Source: Aphelenchoides besseyi (lineage: Eukaryota > Nematoda > Chromadorea > Rhabditida > Aphelenchoididae). From it: a stretch of DNA of 64,000 bases. The translations under genes were made by a program, and so were the position numbers. Shown piece after piece: positions 60,921 through 64,000 of the stretch (its first letter is position 1; each line of letters starts with the position of its first letter). Below the pieces are notes generated by a model. The model had not been told where the DNA came from and made no database searches. It saw nothing but the letters and a program-made list of their open reading frames with translations. The stretch covers positions 3,100,001-3,164,000 of the forward strand of contig JAMPIQ010000003.1 in NCBI GenBank assembly GCA_024699855.1, written 5' to 3'.

Positions 60921-61455
60921 TTGATGGTTGTAGAAGTTTGTCCATCTGTAAATAAACGTTTAACTCAAGAGCCGAGCAAGGTTGTTCAAAACCAAGAGAA
61001 ATGATCTAAAGATACCCGATCTTTGAGTTCTCATTGCCATCGACCAACTTTTCATTGCGGTCGATGGCAGTTCGCAATGAGAAGGACGCAAGTTCGTGAA
61101 CAGAAATTGTGTGTTGAAAATTTTCGCCAAATAAAAACAAGTTTAACGGAATCGTGAATGTGTGTATTTCCACATCTAATGACATCAACAGTCCGCAAAA
61201 GTGCGCTCGCCGATCCAAATGTCGAATTGACAATGAAATCACGAAGGTGAGTCAGCGGTTCGTTTGACGTTCGAACTTTTGGCGCCTTTTATGTGCTCCG
61301 CCTTCTTCGTCCTTTAAGTTCATTGACAGAGTTCGGGAAATACGATTCAAAGTTGCTTTTGAAGTTGGCGTGTGTCTTGAGAATCGTTAAAAAAGAGATC
61401 TCGTTGTGGTTGTTTGTATTCCACGATCATTGTTACACCTTTCGCTCGCTTTTCA
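60921..61455. other. Intergenic with a strong imperfect hairpin
   Basis: No supported gene. An inverted repeat lies at 61028-61083: outer TTCTCATTGC/GCAATGAGAA and inner CCATCGACC/GGTCGATGG arms around a 13-nt loop. The minus-strand frame at 61006-61242 overlaps it and is not supported. Confidence 0.45.
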
Positions 61456-62534
61456 ATGGCCGCACTTGTGGATCGTCGCTCATTATTTCAATGGTTTCCT
61501 GTGCATTTAGAGATGATTGAGACGGACGACGACTTGCCACCTCCGTACGTGTGGTTCGAACATCAAATTGCTGGTCATCATCCGTCCGTCGTAAAGAATG
61601 GACTTCGACAAATTGGTAACTTCAATTTGTCTTGTCTTCGAATGCCCATCTTATAGGAATCATTAAGAAGCCGAACACAAACGTTCTGTTGAAGGTCGTA
61701 CAAGACGGAGTACGTGGACAATGCGAAGAACATCTCTACACGGATATTGTTGAGGCTTACGAGAATGGACGTAAAGATTTGACTGCTCTCTACAATCTAT
61801 ACTCTTTGGTACCACGATTCTACGGTACACACAAAATCGAAATTGGAAAACGAAAGAAAGGTTTGTGAATTCGAGTTTTCAGAAGTCGATTGGCTTTTAG
61901 AATACAAATTCCTGGAACTTGAAGATGTGGTTTTCTCGTACCATCGTCCGTGTGTAATGGACGTGAAAATCGGTCGTGTTACTTACGATCCAACGGCTTC
62001 CGAAGAGAAACAGTTGGCCGAATTAGCGAAATCACCATTCCAACAAATTTGCGGGTTTCGAATTCTCGGTTACCGGGTAATTTCTTTTAATTGGTTTGTT
62101 TCTATTCGATTGAAATTATAGATCTCAACTTTTGACAATCCGAGAATCAAAGGAAAAGAGTGGGGTCGCGATCAAACGGCCGAAACTGTTGATGACGGTA
62201 AATTCAGAAGTCCACAGCAGAATGTAATGATGGAGTTCTAGCTTTTGCCGAGTTTCTTGAAGGTCGTCCCGGTTGTTTTCACGAGCTCACCAAAGAGTTT
62301 CTTCGACGTATTCGCATCGTAGAGAATTATTTCAATGATCAACAGTCACTTCAATTCTATGCCTCTTCGCTTTTGTTCGTTTATGAAGCCGATCCCGAAC
62401 ACGATTTGAACGTAGATTTGCGTATGATCGACTTCTCACATGTCTTTCGTGACCAATCGGTTCGTGACGAAAACTACATCGTCGGTGTTCGCTACATTTC
62501 CGACATCTTCAATCGTCTAATCGATCGACAATGA
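61456..62534 (+). CDS. Inositol polyphosphate multikinase (IPMK/IP6K/IP3K family)
   Basis: Starts MAALVDRRSLFQWFPVHLEM and totals about 305 residues. The family's PxxxDxKxG motif is present as PCVMDVKIG, preceded by FLELEDVVFSYHR. Downstream are GFRILGYR, then SSLLFVYEAD and the catalytic-site DLRMIDFSHVFRD (the family's DFAH-like motif), ending YISDIFNRLIDRQ. It phosphorylates soluble inositol phosphates (IP3 to IP5) in nucleus or cytosol. At 61861-61882 a GT...AG gap of only 22 nt, or alternatively a one-base insertion nearby, is needed to keep the frame into VDWLLEYKF. AATAAA-type signal near 62664. Confidence 0.88.
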
Positions 62535-62717
62535 ACTCAATTGATCTTCTCTCAATTCTTATGCTCGTTGCTACGTTTCCTAACATTCCTATATCCGTCA
62601 AAAACCCTTGCCTTGTTTTAAATCGCGTGCTTTACGCTTTTTAACGCTCATTGTCCGGTTGCAATAAACTCAAGCGGCTAAATTTCGTTTATTTTCAACA
62701 ACAACAAAACTAAACAA

Positions 62718-63168
62718 TCAATCTAAATCACCCAAAGCATCAGGATAAGTCCAATGAGCCGGTGGGTGCTTGTAAAAAGTCTTCTTGAATGCATCGTCCT
62801 TCTCCTTTTTTTCGTTGTCTTCCGTCAAAAAGTCGATCGATGGAACGTGCTGACGAGCGTACTCCTTCGATTCCTCGTTCCAAATCTTCAGAAACATATC
62901 AAGCGCCTTCAATTCCGACGGACTGATCGAAATGTCAAACGGCTCTTCATCGTCCGTTTGTTCTTCAATCTAAACAACGACAATAGCCGACAGTTTGTTA
63001 ACGTCCACTTGCATCAGAATAATCAACAAGCGATTCGGCTCCGTTTCCCGAAAACCAGTCTATGGGTGCCTGAAATGCTCATCGTTTCGAATGGCTACAA
63101 CGACAACAAACCGCGATGATCACAGTCGCTGATACCAACCGCACAAAAACAAACAAATTCACACGCAT
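62718..63168 (-). CDS. Small secreted acidic protein, unknown
   Basis: Three exons give about 120 residues: signal peptide MRVNLFVFVRLVSATVIIA, APIDWFSGNGAESL, then IEEQTDDEEPFDISISPSEL, KALDMFLKIWNEESKEYA, and an end AHWTYPDALGDLD. Introns begin GTTTGT and GTTGAT and end TTTCAG/TTTAG. Tail-to-tail with the IPMK gene, 180 bp apart. No family recognised. Confidence 0.6.
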
Positions 63169-63699
63169 TTTCAAGAGCAAAACTTAACGAATGATATTGA
63201 AAAACGAGGTTGAGTAAAATTTTGTTTATGCAAATTTTGATCAACATTGTAATAGGAGGTAAAGTCTACGAATTTCAACACTCGAATCTGCTTGTTTTTC
63301 ATCTGTTGTACTCGAAAGATGTGATTTGGACCTTGTGCTCAAATAACCGCAGTTCACGTCAATCACTTCAATTGGCATTTTTAGGCGACAGATAGAAACT
63401 GAAATGGTCAATAAAGTAATTTAATTTAGACGATCGAAATGTTGTTCGCAACTTCACTGAACGTCCACACGAATCGACCGATCTTTGGATACAGACAAAC
63501 TTTACTCGATTCTTATAAGAGGGTTTGAAAGAGTTACTGTCAAAAGAAAGTTCAATATCTGTGCATAGAACTTCGAAAGCGATTGTCCGTTAAACTACAC
63601 GCGCTGTAGTTTGATTTGTCGATTGGTGGTTCGAATAAAAAGAAAACCAACGGGTTTGCTCGGTTTCCATTTTGATTGCTCGTCGTTCTTTTTGCTAAA
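63169..63699. other. Intergenic, divergent promoters
   Basis: Lies between the 5' ends of the small secreted gene (minus) and the reductase gene (plus). No coding frame supported. Confidence 0.4.
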
Positions 63700-64000
63700 A
63701 TGCCGTCTATACACTGTCGTTGTATTCGCTATTGTGCCCACGGTGATCCGAGAAAAGTAATTGAAATCTGTCGATGGTCTTGTTGTTATATTTGTAGGTT
63801 TTATCATTGGAAAACACAGACGTGGATACGAAATTAAGACCAACGGAAGTGGTAAATCGTAGTATTATGGTTCTTTTAATTGTTTTAACGTATTTAGTTA
63901 GTGCGTTGGATTGCATCAAGTGTCTTGCCGTCAGATATTAACATCGTTGAAAATGTCTATTGGAAGAAAAGGCCTGCGCCAGCTTTTTTCGGATCTGAAG
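63700..64000 (+). CDS. Mitochondrial trans-2-enoyl-CoA (ACP) reductase, 5' part only
   Basis: Exon 1 MPSIHCRCIRYCAHGDPRK, exon 2 VLSLENTDVDTKLRPTEV, exon 3 LVRWIASSVLPSDINIVENV and on to APAFFGSE at the window edge. This is the N-terminal GroES-like fold of MECR/ETR1 (HGDPxxV, L-E-N, then P-SDIN). The enzyme does the last reduction step of mitochondrial fatty acid synthesis, using NADPH. The gene continues past the window. A mitochondrial presequence is not obvious from the first methionine. Confidence 0.75.

Noticed and set aside
1..64000. tRNA or rRNA genes
   Set aside because: I did not find a convincing cloverleaf with A/B boxes or rRNA-like sequence by eye. A tRNAscan run could overturn this.

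Overview
The window reads as nematode nuclear DNA. Genes have many small exons split by short introns, mostly 40-60 nt, with GT(A/G/T)AG-like donors and TTTCAG/TTTTAG acceptors. The gene content is nematode-typical: a class-T (Srt) chemoreceptor, a second serpentine receptor of the Str-superfamily type, a MOLO-1-like TPM-domain protein, a pentameric ligand-gated channel subunit, a short SH2-tyrosine kinase of the expanded Fer-like group, and Tc1/Tc3-type transposons. I do not name a species.

The dominant feature is a giant inverted duplication. Positions 1-14751 are repeated in reverse complement at 29751-44504 (x pairs with about 44502-44510 minus x). They flank a unique spacer of about 15.0 kb (14752-29750). 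The left arm runs off the window start, so the true arm length is at least 14.75 kb. Each arm carries, from outside to inside: two adjacent genes for unknown single-pass membrane proteins (A and B); a four-unit heat-shock-element-like palindrome next to gene A; a decayed KRBA2/Ginger-like integrase; a small HES-like helix-loop-helix gene; an SH2-tyrosine kinase with degenerate SH2; a transposase remnant; a broken second kinase; and weaker exons. By eye the arms are almost identical apart from a block of about 300 bp of dense differences inside one gene A exon, and single-base run-length insertions in the right arm that break frames which stay open on the left. The inner breakpoint cuts through a coding exon: the right side has a fuller gene reaching into the spacer, the left side only its first codons.

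The spacer holds, left to right: a Str-superfamily GPCR (-), a basic protein (-), a small secreted peptide (-), a channel subunit lacking the Cys-loop cysteines (-), a PGAP4-like glycosyltransferase (+), an Srt receptor (-), a young Tc1-like element with long IR/DR-type ends, and the gene at the right breakpoint.

Outside the right arm lie a dead Tc3-like element (45.0-46.4 kb), a poorly resolved stretch (46.4-49.3 kb), a MOLO-1-like gene, a secreted Cys-rich protein, a very long coiled-coil protein ending in acidic-tryptophan motifs (52.9-59.8 kb), a two-TM protein, an inositol polyphosphate multikinase, a small secreted protein (-), and the 5' end of mitochondrial trans-2-enoyl-CoA reductase cut by the window end. 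These are independent housekeeping and neural genes; I see no operon-like functional grouping apart from close spacing.
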